Shown: positions 34,477 through 43,798, counted from the first letter of the stretch. The stretch: 64,000 bases of DNA from CAYYMD01 sp964472875 (GCA_964472875.1 CAYYMD010000003.1:26918-90917); one strand, 5' to 3'. Numbers and translations are program-made. Notes: generated by a model from the sequence alone, not told the origin.

Positions 34477-35528
34477 AACTTGCCGATCTCACTAAGCGCG
34501 GCGGAGAATGGCTCAGGGGAGTAGGCCCCATGCACGACGTGGTAATCTCTTCACGCGTGCGCCTCGCGCGCAACCTGGCCGGAATACCTTTCCTTCCGCG
34601 ATGTTCGCGCAAAAAACAAGGTGAACTCGAATCGCGCCTGCGGAACGAACTGCTCTCGGCCGGAATCGCGCCGGAAACGTTCTACGTGGATATCAACTCC
34701 GCCGGCGAACTCGACCGCCAGTTACTCGTCGAGCGACACCTGATTTCCCGCCAGCACGCCGAGGACGATCACCCCCGCGGCGTGGCCATCAGCGGCTCGG
34801 AGACGGTGGCCATAATGGTCAACGAGGAAGACCACCTCCGCATACAGGTGCTACGCAGCGGCCTGCAGTTCGACCAGGCCGTTGATGAGTGCAATCGCAT
34901 AGACGATATTCTGGAAGAGCGGCTTGGGTTCGCGTTCCACGGGCGGTTCGGCTATCTCACGGCGTGCCCGACCAACGTCGGGACCGGATTGCGCGTCAGC
35001 GTGATGGTTCACCTTCCGGCGCTTAAAATGAGCGGCGAGGTAGAGAAGGTCCTGCGGGCCACAAGGGATATGCACCTGGCCGTCCGCGGGCTTTACGGCG
35101 AGGGCACCGAGGCGGTAGGCGACTTCTACCAGATTTCCAACCAGACCACGCTGGGCAAGAGCGAGCGGCAGATAGTCGAGGATTTCTGCCGCCGGATCAT
35201 ACCCAAGATAATCGAGTACGAGCGCCGTGTCCGCAAGGCGCTGCTGGACGAACAGCCGGAAGCGCTGGACGACAAGATATTCCGTTCGCTGGCGCTGCTG
35301 CAGTCCGCCCGCGTGATGAGCAGCGAAGAGACCATGTACCTGCTGTCTCTCATCCGCCTGGGGATAAACCTGGATCGAGTTCACAACGTGAATCTTGAAA
35401 CGGTGAACCAGTTGTACCAGGAAATACAGCCGGCGCATCTTCAGAAGATACTCGGCCGCGAGATGGACGGGCAGCAGCGGGCCGCGGCCAGGGCCACATA
35501 CATCCGCAAAAGACTGGAGGCGGGTTGA
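34473..35528 (+). CDS. mcsB: protein-arginine kinase McsB
   Basis: 351 aa, usual length. Phagen-kinase fold: SSRVRLARNLAG at the N-terminus, and the catalytic-Cys loop TACPTNVGTGLRVSV. McsB phosphorylates arginines on damaged or regulatory proteins and marks them for Clp proteases in Firmicutes. Here mcsA precedes it, but clpC and ctsR do not follow; clpB lies about 13 kb away. The partner protease must be encoded elsewhere. Confidence 0.93.
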   Translation: MKLADLTKRGGEWLRGVGPMHDVVISSRVRLARNLAGIPFLPRCSRKKQGELESRLRNELLSAGIAPETFYVDINSAGELDRQLLVERHLISRQHAEDDHPRGVAISGSETVAIMVNEEDHLRIQVLRSGLQFDQAVDECNRIDDILEERLGFAFHGRFGYLTACPTNVGTGLRVSVMVHLPALKMSGEVEKVLRATRDMHLAVRGLYGEGTEAVGDFYQISNQTTLGKSERQIVEDFCRRIIPKIIEYERRVRKALLDEQPEALDDKIFRSLALLQSARVMSSEETMYLLSLIRLGINLDRVHNVNLETVNQLYQEIQPAHLQKILGREMDGQQRAAARATYIRKRLEAG

Positions 35529-35532
35529 GGCG

Positions 35533-36360
35533 ATGGCGGTGCGGCTCGCAACAGTGGCGCCGGTCGGTTTCGAGGAATTTCCCCCCGATAAGTGGCTGGT
35601 TGCATATAAGCGGCTGGGTTGCACGGTCGTGCAGGTCTATCGCAACCAGAACGCCGACGTTTCGCTGGGGCAAATTCGGGAGACTTTGGAAGCCGGAGGC
35701 ATGCCGTGCGACAGCATACACGGGCTGTTCGGCGAGGAGTATGACCCTTCCGCCCCTGATGAGCAGGCCAGGAAATTTGCCGTGGACACGTTCCGCGGCG
35801 ACGGCGAACTTGTGAAGCGGCTTGGAGGGTGGCTGGTGGTGGTCCATTGCTCCACCATTCGCAGGGAAGGCATCAGCGCCGATGAGCGCAAAAACAGGGT
35901 GGAGCAACTTAAACATTCCATAGATGAACTTGGGAGGTTTGGTGAGAGTATCGGCGTAAAATACGCATTCGAGAATCTTCCCGGCTATCATCCCGTCGGC
36001 CCGGATGTGGGCGAACTGGCAGGCATAATCACCGAGGTGGCCGCGCCGAATACGGGGATATGTTTCGACACCGGCCACGCCAACATGGTCGGCGACCCGG
36101 CCGCGATGCTCGCCGAGGCGAAGGGGCGCCTTATGTACGTTCACGTGTCAGACAATTCCGGCCGGGGCGATGAACACCTTATGCCGTATCACGGCACACT
36201 GGATGTACAGGCAGTGGCGCGTACCTTGCGGGAAATCGGCTACGACGGGACAATTATGCTTGAGGTTTTTTACTCCACCGAGCAGCTGAACGAACTGGCC
36301 GAAGCCGGTTTCGCCGACAAATTAAAACAAATGCTCGCCATAGCCAACGGTCAATCTTAG
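35533..36360 (+). CDS. sugar-phosphate isomerase/epimerase-family TIM barrel
   Basis: 275 aa, AP-endonuclease-2/xylose-isomerase-like fold. Metal-binding residues are suggested by YAFENLPGY (Glu), CFDTGHANM (Asp, His), YVHVSDN (His) and MLEVFYS (Glu). The substrate is unknown; such enzymes act on sugars, inositols or hydroxypyruvate. It starts 4 bases after mcsB, so probably cotranscribed although functionally unrelated. Confidence 0.78.
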   Translation: MAVRLATVAPVGFEEFPPDKWLVAYKRLGCTVVQVYRNQNADVSLGQIRETLEAGGMPCDSIHGLFGEEYDPSAPDEQARKFAVDTFRGDGELVKRLGGWLVVVHCSTIRREGISADERKNRVEQLKHSIDELGRFGESIGVKYAFENLPGYHPVGPDVGELAGIITEVAAPNTGICFDTGHANMVGDPAAMLAEAKGRLMYVHVSDNSGRGDEHLMPYHGTLDVQAVARTLREIGYDGTIMLEVFYSTEQLNELAEAGFADKLKQMLAIANGQS

Positions 36361-36361
36361 G

Positions 36362-36397
36362 GCGTGCAGGTTCTACCGTAAGAGATGTTCTGCACGC
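36362..36397. repeat. hairpin after the isomerase gene
   Basis: GCGTGCAG (36362-36369) pairs exactly with CTGCACGC (36390-36397) around a 20-base loop, one base after the stop codon. It precedes the stronger terminator-like hairpin. Confidence 0.4.
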
Positions 36398-36410
36398 GGA
36401 ACTAATTAAA

Positions 36411-36440
36411 GCGGCGGTCCCGGCGCACCGGGACCGCCGC
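36411..36440. terminator. bidirectional terminator hairpin between convergent genes
   Basis: Perfect 13-bp stem (36411-36423 with 36428-36440) and a CGCA loop. AT-rich sequence flanks both sides, not a pure T-run. It lies between the plus-strand isomerase and minus-strand gdhA stops. Confidence 0.6.
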
Positions 36441-36473
36441 GCTTATAATTTAAGCTGTCTGCGACACAGGCAA

Positions 36474-37814
36474 TTAAACGATGCCCTGTGCGAGCATGGC
36501 CCGTGCTACCTTGCAGAAGCCGGCGATGTTTGCGCCTGCGGCAAGATCGTTCTTGAGGTTATATTCATCGGCCGCCTGGACGCACTGGTCATAAATGCTG
36601 TTCATTATGCCCTGGAGGCGTTTGTCCACTTCTTCAAAGGTCCAGCTCATCCGCATGGAGTTCTGACACATCTCCAGCGCGCTGGTGGCCACGCCGCCGG
36701 CGTTGGCCGCCTTGGCCGGGCCGAACGATATGTCATTTTCCCTGAACACCTGAATCGCCTCGGGCGTTGAAGGCATGTTGGCGCCCTCGCCGACGGCGAT
36801 GCATCCGTTCTCGGCCAGTTGCTTTGCCGCATCGCCGTCAATTTCGTTCTGAGTGGCCGAGGGAAGCGCCACATCGCACGGGACTGACCAGATACCCTGC
36901 CATCCCTCGTGGTACTCGGCCGAGTCGTGTTTCTCGGCATATTCGCGGATTCGCCCGCGGCGGGCTTCCTTGATATCCTTGACCGTCTCGAGTTTAATGC
37001 CGTCGTCGTCAACGATGTAACCGTTGCTGTCGGACAGGGCCACCACGTGTCCGCCGAGTTGCTGAACCTTCTCTGTGGCGTAAATGGCCACGTTGCCCGA
37101 ACCGGATATGACCACTCGCAGGCCCTTCCAGGACTTGCCCCTGGCCTCCAGCATTCGCGTGACGAAGTACACCAACCCGTAGCCGGTGGCCTCGGTGCGG
37201 ACCAGCGAGCCGCCCCAGTCGAGGCCCTTGCCGGTCAGCACACCGGTGACGGTGTTGGTCAGTTTACGGTACTGGCCGAACATGTATCCGATTTCCCTGC
37301 CGCCTACGCCGATGTCGCCGGCGGGAACATCGGTGTCCGGGCCGATGTGACGGTACAATTCGCTTATGAAACTCTGGCAGAAGCGCATAACCTCGTCGTC
37401 GGATTTGCCCTTGGGGTCGAAGTCGCTGCCGCCCTTGCCGCCGCCGATAGGCGTGGTTGTCAGGGCGTTCTTAAAAATCTGCTCGAAGCCCAGAAACTTG
37501 ATTATGCCCAAATACACCGAGGGATGAAATCTCAGCCCGCCCTTGTAAGGGCCGATGGCGCTGTTGAACTGAACGCGGAAGCCGCGGTTAACCTGCACGT
37601 TTCCCGAATCGTCGACCCAGGGAACGCGGAACATCAACTGGCGCTCCGGCTCCACCATCCGCTCGAATATTTTCGCCTTGGCGAACTGGGGATTTTTCTC
37701 GATTACGGGTGCGATAGATTCCGCCACTTCGCGCACCGCCTGGTGAAACTCCTGCTCACCGGGGTTGCGGGCGACTACGGTTTCCATAACGCTGTCGATA
37801 AACTGGCCGGCCAT
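36474..37814 (-). CDS. gdhA: glutamate dehydrogenase
   Basis: 446 aa, hexameric NADP-type length. Reversibly aminates 2-oxoglutarate to glutamate. Visible: PYKGGLRFHPSV, GGGKGGSDFDPKGKSDDEV with catalytic Lys and Asp, PAGDIGVGGREIGYMFGQ, and the dinucleotide loop VISGSGNVAIYATEK. GGAG-type site just before the ATG. Transcribed away from dnaA on the same strand. The NADP preference is inferred from the subfamily. Confidence 0.95.
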   Translation of the reverse strand: MAGQFIDSVMETVVARNPGEQEFHQAVREVAESIAPVIEKNPQFAKAKIFERMVEPERQLMFRVPWVDDSGNVQVNRGFRVQFNSAIGPYKGGLRFHPSVYLGIIKFLGFEQIFKNALTTTPIGGGKGGSDFDPKGKSDDEVMRFCQSFISELYRHIGPDTDVPAGDIGVGGREIGYMFGQYRKLTNTVTGVLTGKGLDWGGSLVRTEATGYGLVYFVTRMLEARGKSWKGLRVVISGSGNVAIYATEKVQQLGGHVVALSDSNGYIVDDDGIKLETVKDIKEARRGRIREYAEKHDSAEYHEGWQGIWSVPCDVALPSATQNEIDGDAAKQLAENGCIAVGEGANMPSTPEAIQVFRENDISFGPAKAANAGGVATSALEMCQNSMRMSWTFEEVDKRLQGIMNSIYDQCVQAADEYNLKNDLAAGANIAGFCKVARAMLAQGIV

Positions 37815-38031
37815 GTTAATTCTCCTGTGTGATGTAAAGCTAATCGATTAATTATAACCATCCGCCGGTTGGCGGGTCCGAAATTCCGAATTTTCCACAG
37901 ATAAAGTTAATCGGATCTCGCCCACAGTACACATAAGAATTGTTAATAGTCGCTTGAAATCATCTTATTCGATAGTGTTAATATGCGTTATTATCGTCGA
38001 AGATTATCCATCAGCGGGGTTTCGGATAAGT
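37815..38031. other. AT-rich gap between dnaA and gdhA with a DnaA box
   Basis: TTTTCCACA at 37891-37899 fits the relaxed DnaA consensus. TTATCCATC (38004-38012) is a 7 of 9 match. The AT-rich run 37929-38000 could unwind. It could carry the gdhA promoter, or be part of a replication origin. Only one strong box, so weak. Confidence 0.3.
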
Positions 38032-39450
38032 TTATTTTAACTGTTCCGACAGCAGGTCAACCAGTTCCGAGGCGGGCATATTCTTGTTTCCCGCCGGAGA
38101 AGACCAGCTGATTTCCCCGCCTGCGGCCAGCAGTTTCTCCATCCGCTGCACGCCGAGAACAACAGATGAATGGTTCTTGCCGATGTACTTGCCGATTTCC
38201 GGATAGGACATGGAAGTGTGCTTTCGCGCCAGATACATGGCGAGCATCCTGGCGGCCGAGACGGTTTTTGTACGGCGGGAGGAATGGATGTCGGCGGGGG
38301 TTATGCCGAAGTACGCCGTCACCGTGGCCTCTATGTCGCCGAGGGTTACCATGCCGTCGGATCGCGCGAGTTGCTCGGCCAGGATTCTCGCCACCTGCGG
38401 TATGTCCAGCGGTTCATTCTGTAACGCAGCCACCGCCGCCAGTTTGACAAGGGCTCCTTCCAGTTCCCTCACCGACCCGCGTGTGGAGGATGCGATGTAC
38501 TCGATGATATTCTCTTTGAGATTCAGGTGCATCGAAGCGGCCTTGCGGCGGAGTATCTCCATGCGGGTTGATTTTTCCGGCGGGGCAATTTTTACGACCA
38601 TTCCGGCGATGAAGCGGTTAATGAGTTGCTCGTTTACTCCGCCCAGAAGGCGCGGGTGAGTGTCGGAGGCCATAACTATGCGCTTGCCGGCGGTGCTTAT
38701 CGCGTTGAACGTGTGAAGGAATTCATCCTGGGTGGCTTTTTTCGCCGCCAGAAAATGCACATCATCAATCGCCAGGACATCCACGCCGCGATAGGAATTT
38801 CGGAAGCGGTCGAATTTCTTTTCCCTGATGGCCCGCACAAAATCGTTGGTGAACTGTTCGCCGGTGACGTATCTCCATGCGCCGGGATCGGATTTGTTCA
38901 TTTTGGAAAACTCCCTGCATATCCCCTGTAGCAGGTGGGTCTTGCCCACTCCGCACGTGCCGTGAACAAACAGCGTTTTAAACGGCGGGGGAGTTTTCGA
39001 GGTCAGCGCCATAGCCGCAGAATACGCAAGTTTGTTGCTCGATCCCACCACGAAGTCCCGCAGACTGTACTTAAGCGAGACGGCGGTCAAAGGTTTTCGC
39101 GGGCGGCTTCTTCCCTGCCTGGTTGTTGTTACAATTTTCGCCTGAGTATCGAGCTGGTTCTTGCGCAGCTCGCCGCTCAGTGACGGGTCTATCGTGACCA
39201 TGACTTTTTTGGACTGACCTGTCTGTTCCTCGGCGGCGGCCGCTATCTCGCCGCTGAAGTGTGTTTCAATCCAGTTGGCGACGAAAGGATTCGGCGCGGC
39301 AACTTTTATCAGACCGTTATCGAGCACCAGGCGCGTCCCGTGCCGGAACCACGCGTTGTATCGCTGGGGACCTATCCTTTCCTGGAGGCATTTCAGCATT
39401 TGCTCGATTGTCTGTTCGACTGTGTCGGATTCCTTTACCATACTTTCCAT
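38032..39450 (-). CDS. dnaA: chromosomal replication initiator DnaA
   Basis: 472 aa. Domain I at the N-terminus (LKCLQERIGPQRYNAWFRHG), a short linker, AAA+ domain III with Walker A HGTCGVGKTHLLQG and Walker B VLAIDDVHFL, and DNA-binding domain IV (ISSSRRTKTVS-like basic loop and YIGKNHSSVV helix). It binds DnaA boxes and opens oriC. GAGGGA precedes the ATG. Unlike many bacteria, dnaN and recF do not follow; gdhA does. Boxes in the flanking gaps suggest autoregulation or a nearby origin. Confidence 0.96.
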   Translation of the reverse strand: MESMVKESDTVEQTIEQMLKCLQERIGPQRYNAWFRHGTRLVLDNGLIKVAAPNPFVANWIETHFSGEIAAAAEEQTGQSKKVMVTIDPSLSGELRKNQLDTQAKIVTTTRQGRSRPRKPLTAVSLKYSLRDFVVGSSNKLAYSAAMALTSKTPPPFKTLFVHGTCGVGKTHLLQGICREFSKMNKSDPGAWRYVTGEQFTNDFVRAIREKKFDRFRNSYRGVDVLAIDDVHFLAAKKATQDEFLHTFNAISTAGKRIVMASDTHPRLLGGVNEQLINRFIAGMVVKIAPPEKSTRMEILRRKAASMHLNLKENIIEYIASSTRGSVRELEGALVKLAAVAALQNEPLDIPQVARILAEQLARSDGMVTLGDIEATVTAYFGITPADIHSSRRTKTVSAARMLAMYLARKHTSMSYPEIGKYIGKNHSSVVLGVQRMEKLLAAGGEISWSSPAGNKNMPASELVDLLSEQLK

Positions 39451-39694
39451 TGTCAGTCCCTCGTAACTTCTGTGTTACACGTGTATCGCCGGTCGCCCGT
39501 CGGAGAAGACGGTGTTTTTTTTGACGTCCGGTCAGTACTTCACTTCACGTCCATCCGGACAATCATGAATGTAAGAAATGGGAATTGGACCGGTCAACGG
39601 CAAACAGGGACTATTATTATCCACCACTTCGCAAGCTGCTCACAGAGGGACAGTTGGCGCATAAAAAAAAGTTTATTCCACAAATTGTTAACGA
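39451..39694. other. dnaA upstream region with degenerate DnaA boxes
   Basis: Two 8-of-9 boxes: TTATCCACC (39617-39625) and TATTCCACA (39674-39682). An AT-rich tract covers 39661-39701. This fits either a self-regulated dnaA promoter or an origin core. No confident -35/-10 pair was found for dnaA. Confidence 0.4.
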
Positions 39695-40642
39695 TTAATC
39701 CACTTTCCCCTGTTGAAAAGTATGTTTCGCCGCCATTATGTGCGCGTTCATTACTGATATCGGCAGGAAGCCGATTGATTCATAAATATTTTTTGCAAAA
39801 ATATTCGATGAATCTACGGCCAGGGTTATTTTTTTATAATTCTTATTAGCAGCGTGGCTTATGGCCCGGCTTATCATCGCTTTGCCCAGAGACAAGCCAC
39901 GAAATTCCGGTGCAACTCCCATATAAACCACGTCAAGCTCGCCTCGCAACGTCGCTTTATTCAGCAATATGCACCCGGCCGGGCGCCGGCGATGTTCGAC
40001 GACCCACCAAAGCGACGGTGTGAACCTGCCGCTCGATTTATGTGTGGCGATTACGTCGCGGATGTCGCGCAGTCCCCTCAGACCCGGACAGTCCATTGAG
40101 TTCTCGTAGGTCGCTTCTATAACTCCAGCCAGTTGCTGTTCGGAATAATCACCGTACCTGAGCCACTTCAGTTCCGGCCGTTCGCATTCGCTTGTGCGGT
40201 GCCTGTTAAGGTCCAGTTGCATTGAGATCAGTTCCGCAAGGTGTCGAAAACCGCTTTTTGAAAGTATGCTTTTCTCCTGCTCGACTCCCGGCCGCGCCAT
40301 TGCCTGTATGATTGCCGAACCGTCTTTAATCCCATGTGTGCCGGCGAAGGTTAGCAGTTTGCTCAGAGCGGCGCTGTCTACACCGGGCGCATCCGGCGGG
40401 CTGAAGAACAGCATCGCGAACCTTCCGGGTTTGGCCAGAAGGGCTACAACGGCTGTACTGTTTTCATCATTGTGCACCCACCACATATCCGCTGATGATT
40501 TGGCGTTTGCTTTAGGTGCTGAAAGGGACAAATTTGCTCCTGCTGCCGGTAACCTTGTGTGGCGATTGCCGGAGATTAAAAAGGAAATCGCTTCGCTTCG
40601 CCGCGAGGGCGGAACTTTCTGAATTTCACCTGTGTGTTTCAT
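39695..40642 (-). CDS. GNAT-family acetyltransferase, two-domain
   Basis: 315 aa from the ATG at 40642; the longer frame upstream has a non-protein-like start. The C-terminal half holds the acetyl-CoA site: VYMGVAPEFRGLSLGKAMIS (motif A, RGxxLG) and NIYESIGF near the end. The N-terminal half is a degenerate GNAT-like domain, as in mycothiol-synthase-type proteins. The substrate is unknown. It sits upstream of dnaA on the same strand. Confidence 0.78.
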   Translation of the reverse strand: MKHTGEIQKVPPSRRSEAISFLISGNRHTRLPAAGANLSLSAPKANAKSSADMWWVHNDENSTAVVALLAKPGRFAMLFFSPPDAPGVDSAALSKLLTFAGTHGIKDGSAIIQAMARPGVEQEKSILSKSGFRHLAELISMQLDLNRHRTSECERPELKWLRYGDYSEQQLAGVIEATYENSMDCPGLRGLRDIRDVIATHKSSGRFTPSLWWVVEHRRRPAGCILLNKATLRGELDVVYMGVAPEFRGLSLGKAMISRAISHAANKNYKKITLAVDSSNIFAKNIYESIGFLPISVMNAHIMAAKHTFQQGKVD

Positions 40643-40822
40643 TACAATTAATATTATCCACGGTGTCCTTCGCAGAGCAAGAGGCGCCAGGTTGCGGCAG
40701 GAAAGCTTTGACTCACATAAGATTGTGCGATAAAGTTTGATACAGAAGATTTGCAACAATATCTGCCGAAATATAAAATATGCCGATTGTTGGCGTATAA
40801 TTCGCAGATTCGGAGAAGGTCA

Positions 40823-41491
40823 ATGAAAATGTGGAAAATTGCTGTGGCGGCCGCGTTGATGATTATTGTTGCGGTTCAGGGAACCGCCTATACGGTGCCG
40901 GAACCATCGCTGGCGCCGCTGTCCTGGGAACTGGATATAGAACTGCATCCGTTGCGAAGCATACAGGTTAAAGTGCCTGGCAAAGACGAACCTCAACTAT
41001 TCTGGTACCTGCGTTATACCCTCACCAATAATACCGGCCAGGACCAGTCGTACGTGCCTGAATTTGTGCTTTATACCGACACGGGTGATGTTCTTCGCGC
41101 AGGGAAAAACGTGCCGGCCGTTGTCTTCGAGACCATAAAGAAGGTTCGCAACGAACCTTTACTCAAGGACATGACGGGCATGACAGGCAAGGTTCTTCAG
41201 GGACAGGACAACGCCAAGGATGGCGTGGCTATCTGGCCGGATTTTGACCATGATGCAGGCGAAGTTGATATTTTCATCGGCGGGCTCACCGGCGAGACTC
41301 AGGAAATCAAACTTCCCAGGCCAATCAAGGCCACGGAAGTTGACCCCGTGACCGGCGAGGAAAAAACCGTCGAGAAAGATAAGATAATCGTCAGCAAGAC
41401 GCTTCACCTGGAATACGTTGTTACCGGCGATCCAATGGCGGCCGACAGAACTCCCGCCGAACTAAAGAAGAAAAACTGGGTGATGAGATAG
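40823..41491 (+). CDS. secreted protein of unknown function
   Basis: 222 aa from the ATG at 40823 (GGAG upstream and a signal peptide, IAVAAALMIIVAVQGTAYTV). TATAAT at 40796-40801 is a likely -10. The mature protein has an Ig-like or beta-sandwich pattern (FWYLRYTLTNNTGQD, FVLYTDTGDVL) and a Lys/Glu-rich end. No catalytic motif recognised. Probably periplasmic. Confidence 0.6.
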   Translation: MKMWKIAVAAALMIIVAVQGTAYTVPEPSLAPLSWELDIELHPLRSIQVKVPGKDEPQLFWYLRYTLTNNTGQDQSYVPEFVLYTDTGDVLRAGKNVPAVVFETIKKVRNEPLLKDMTGMTGKVLQGQDNAKDGVAIWPDFDHDAGEVDIFIGGLTGETQEIKLPRPIKATEVDPVTGEEKTVEKDKIIVSKTLHLEYVVTGDPMAADRTPAELKKKNWVMR

Positions 41492-41575
41492 CATACAGGT
41501 CGGCCGGGCTTTTCAAAAAAGTGCAATGCCTGGCACGACAATATGGACGTTTAGGAAAATTACCGTGGGGCGGCA

Positions 41576-41604
41576 TTGACAAGGACGGGCGTAACTGGTA
41601 AATT
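41576..41604 (+). promoter_or_regulatory. promoter of rpmA
   Basis: TTGACA (41576-41581), 17-base spacer, TAAATT (41599-41604). The rpmA start codon is about 53 bases downstream, behind GGAG. Confidence 0.7.
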
Positions 41605-41656
41605 TTAAATATTCCTAAAACACAACGTACGACAAAACTATAGTCGGAGCAGAAAA

Positions 41657-41890
41657 ATGGCGCATAAGAAAGGACAAGGTTCGACGAGAAACGGGCGGGA
41701 CTCGAACGCCCAGAATCGTGGATTTAAGGCATACGGCGGCCAGGCCATAGCGGCCGGGTCGATAATTCTCCGCCAGTGCGGGACGCCGTTCAAGCCCGGC
41801 GTAAACGTCGGTCGAGGCAGAGACGATACGCTCTTTGCCAAGAAGGACGGGACGGTCTCCATGCGCGGCAGGTTTGTCGACGTGGTCTGA
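41657..41890 (+). CDS. rpmA: 50S ribosomal protein L27
   Basis: 77 aa. The N-terminus MAHKKGQGSTRNGRDS is the functional peptidyl-transferase-centre tail, with no leader to cleave; the body has RGFKAYGGQAIAAGSIILRQ and ends in the usual basic/hydrophobic pattern. L21 (rplU), its normal upstream partner, is absent here. A Rho-independent hairpin separates rpmA from obg. Confidence 0.97.
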   Translation: MAHKKGQGSTRNGRDSNAQNRGFKAYGGQAIAAGSIILRQCGTPFKPGVNVGRGRDDTLFAKKDGTVSMRGRFVDVV

Positions 41891-41917
41891 ATATTTAAAG
41901 CGGATATGAATTTTCAA

Positions 41918-41949
41918 GAGGGTGGCGTGTTCGGCGCCATCCTCTTTTT
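41918..41949 (+). terminator. Rho-independent terminator or attenuator after rpmA
   Basis: GAGGGTGGCG (41918-41927) pairs with CGCCATCCTC (41935-41944), one G.T pair, then five T. It lies between rpmA and obg, which are usually cotranscribed, so read-through may be partial. Confidence 0.75.
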
Positions 41950-42004
41950 GTTATACTGGGCGGCGGATTGAGGGGATTGTGTTTATTATTTCAGGTGAGC
42001 AGCC

Positions 42005-42997
42005 GTGTTCGTGGATGAAGTGGAAATAGAGGCCATCGCCGGCGACGGCGGTAACGGATGCGTGTCGTTCCGCAGGGAAAAATACGTTCCCCGCGGCGGG
42101 CCGGACGGCGGCGACGGCGGCGACGGGGGAAGCGTTTTCCTGTGCGCTGATGAATCGTATAACACGCTTCAGCACCTGGCCGGGAAACATCACTGGCGGG
42201 CCGAACGCGGCGGACACGGCATGGGTAAAAAACGCCACGGCCATAAGGGACAGGACGTTTATATCCGAGTGCCGCCGGGGACGATAATTAAGGATGCTGA
42301 CCTGGGCGTGGTTCTAAAGGATCTCTCGGCCAAGGGCGACAGCGTGTGTGTGGCCGAGGGTGGAAAAGGCGGCAGGGGCAATACATGCTTCAAGGGTCCG
42401 ACCAACCAGGCGCCCGATTACGCCGAATCAGGCAGCAAGGGCAGGCAGCGCCGGCTGCACCTGGAACTTAAACTCATCGCCGACGCCGGGCTTATCGGCA
42501 AGCCCAATGCGGGCAAGAGCACCCTGCTGTCGCACATTTCGGCAGCCAGGCCGAAGGTGGCCGCATATCCCTTCACCACGCTGAGTCCCTGCCTGGGCAT
42601 CGTGGAAGCGAAGAATTTCAGACGATTCGTCATGGCCGACATTCCCGGGCTTATAGAAGGCGCCCACGAAGGTTCCGGCCTGGGCGACGCGTTCCTGCGT
42701 CACGTGGAGCGGACCACGCTGCTGGTGCACGTGGTAGATATCTGTCCGCTGGGTTCCGACCCGGTGGAGGATTATCATGAAATTCGGGGCGAACTGAAGC
42801 AGTATTCCAAGGCACTGGCGGAAAAACCCGAATTAATCGTCGCTAACAAGATGGACCTGACCGATTCCGAGGAAAATCTGAAGCGGTTCCGCAGCGAAGT
42901 CGGCGACGATGTTGTCGCAATCAGCGCCGCCACCGGCCGGGGGCTGGAGCGGCTTGCGGATATAATTTGGCGGACGTTGCAGGAGAATAAGAGTTAA
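42005..42997 (+). CDS. obg: ribosome-assembly GTPase Obg
   Basis: 330 aa. The Gly-rich Obg fold (EIEAIAGDGGNGCVSFRREK, GGPDGGDGGDGGSV) precedes the G domain: IGKPNAGKSTLLSHI (G1), FTTLSPCLG (switch), DIPGLIEGA (G3), NKMDL (G4). Binds the 50S subunit during assembly. No C-terminal OCT domain, a common short form. GTG start at 42005; the ribosome-binding site is weak. Confidence 0.95.
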   Translation: MFVDEVEIEAIAGDGGNGCVSFRREKYVPRGGPDGGDGGDGGSVFLCADESYNTLQHLAGKHHWRAERGGHGMGKKRHGHKGQDVYIRVPPGTIIKDADLGVVLKDLSAKGDSVCVAEGGKGGRGNTCFKGPTNQAPDYAESGSKGRQRRLHLELKLIADAGLIGKPNAGKSTLLSHISAARPKVAAYPFTTLSPCLGIVEAKNFRRFVMADIPGLIEGAHEGSGLGDAFLRHVERTTLLVHVVDICPLGSDPVEDYHEIRGELKQYSKALAEKPELIVANKMDLTDSEENLKRFRSEVGDDVVAISAATGRGLERLADIIWRTLQENKS

Positions 42998-43021
42998 ATT
43001 TCAGTTTTAAGATTTATCGAC

Positions 43022-43798
43022 ATGGAACAGATACCTTGCATACTGGCGTGCGAAGTGGGCAACACTGCAATTCATCTTGCGGTGGTGCAGGGCGATGATG
43101 TCAAGCGAAGTGAAACCATCCGTATCGGGCAGCTCGGCGAAATGGGCGGCGTTCTGAAGGATATGTGGTCGGCCGAAACGTCGCCGAGCCGGATTGTAGC
43201 CGGCAGCGTGAATCCCAGCGGCGTCAAGGCGCTGGAAGCCGCCGCAGAGGAAACGCTCTCGCAGAAGGTCATTCTTATCGGCCGGGATATCCCTCTGCCC
43301 ATGCCCACGGATTTGCCCGAGCCCGAAAGCATCGGCACGGACCGGCTGTGCGGCGCCGTGGCCGCGTACGACCGCATCGGGCGTGCCTGCGTTGTGGCGG
43401 ACTTCGGCACGGCCATCACGGTTGACTGCGTCGATGACAAGGGAGTGTTTCTCGGCGGGGCGATTTTGCCGGGTCTGCGAATGTCGCTTGAAGCGCTGCA
43501 CGGCAACACGGCGCTGCTGCCGAAGGTCGAGCCGGGGCGTCCCGACTGGGTATTTGCGAAAAACACTCACCAGGCCATCGTCGGCGGCGTAGTGTACGGG
43601 GCGATGGGTGCGCTGCGCGAACTGGTCGAGCGGTACTCCACCGAACTGGGGCGGTGGATGGAGGTCATCGCCACCGGCGGCGACGCTGAACTGGTCTGCG
43701 CCGGCGGCGTGAAGTCCGGCTTCGTTCAGGCGATTGTCCCTGACCTCGTGCTTCGCGGCGTGGCCATTGCATATTACAAGACATTGTTGAAGGAATGA
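43022..43798 (+). CDS. coaX: type III pantothenate kinase
   Basis: 258 aa. First step of coenzyme A synthesis. Motifs: phosphate loop EVGNTAIHL (usually DxGNT), GTDRLCGAVAAYDR (pantothenate), DFGTAITVDCVDDKGVFLGG (interface). Glu replaces the first Asp of the phosphate motif, a conservative change at a metal-binding position. Overlaps the mnmE-like gene by 4 bases. Confidence 0.9.
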   Translation: MEQIPCILACEVGNTAIHLAVVQGDDVKRSETIRIGQLGEMGGVLKDMWSAETSPSRIVAGSVNPSGVKALEAAAEETLSQKVILIGRDIPLPMPTDLPEPESIGTDRLCGAVAAYDRIGRACVVADFGTAITVDCVDDKGVFLGGAILPGLRMSLEALHGNTALLPKVEPGRPDWVFAKNTHQAIVGGVVYGAMGALRELVERYSTELGRWMEVIATGGDAELVCAGGVKSGFVQAIVPDLVLRGVAIAYYKTLLKE

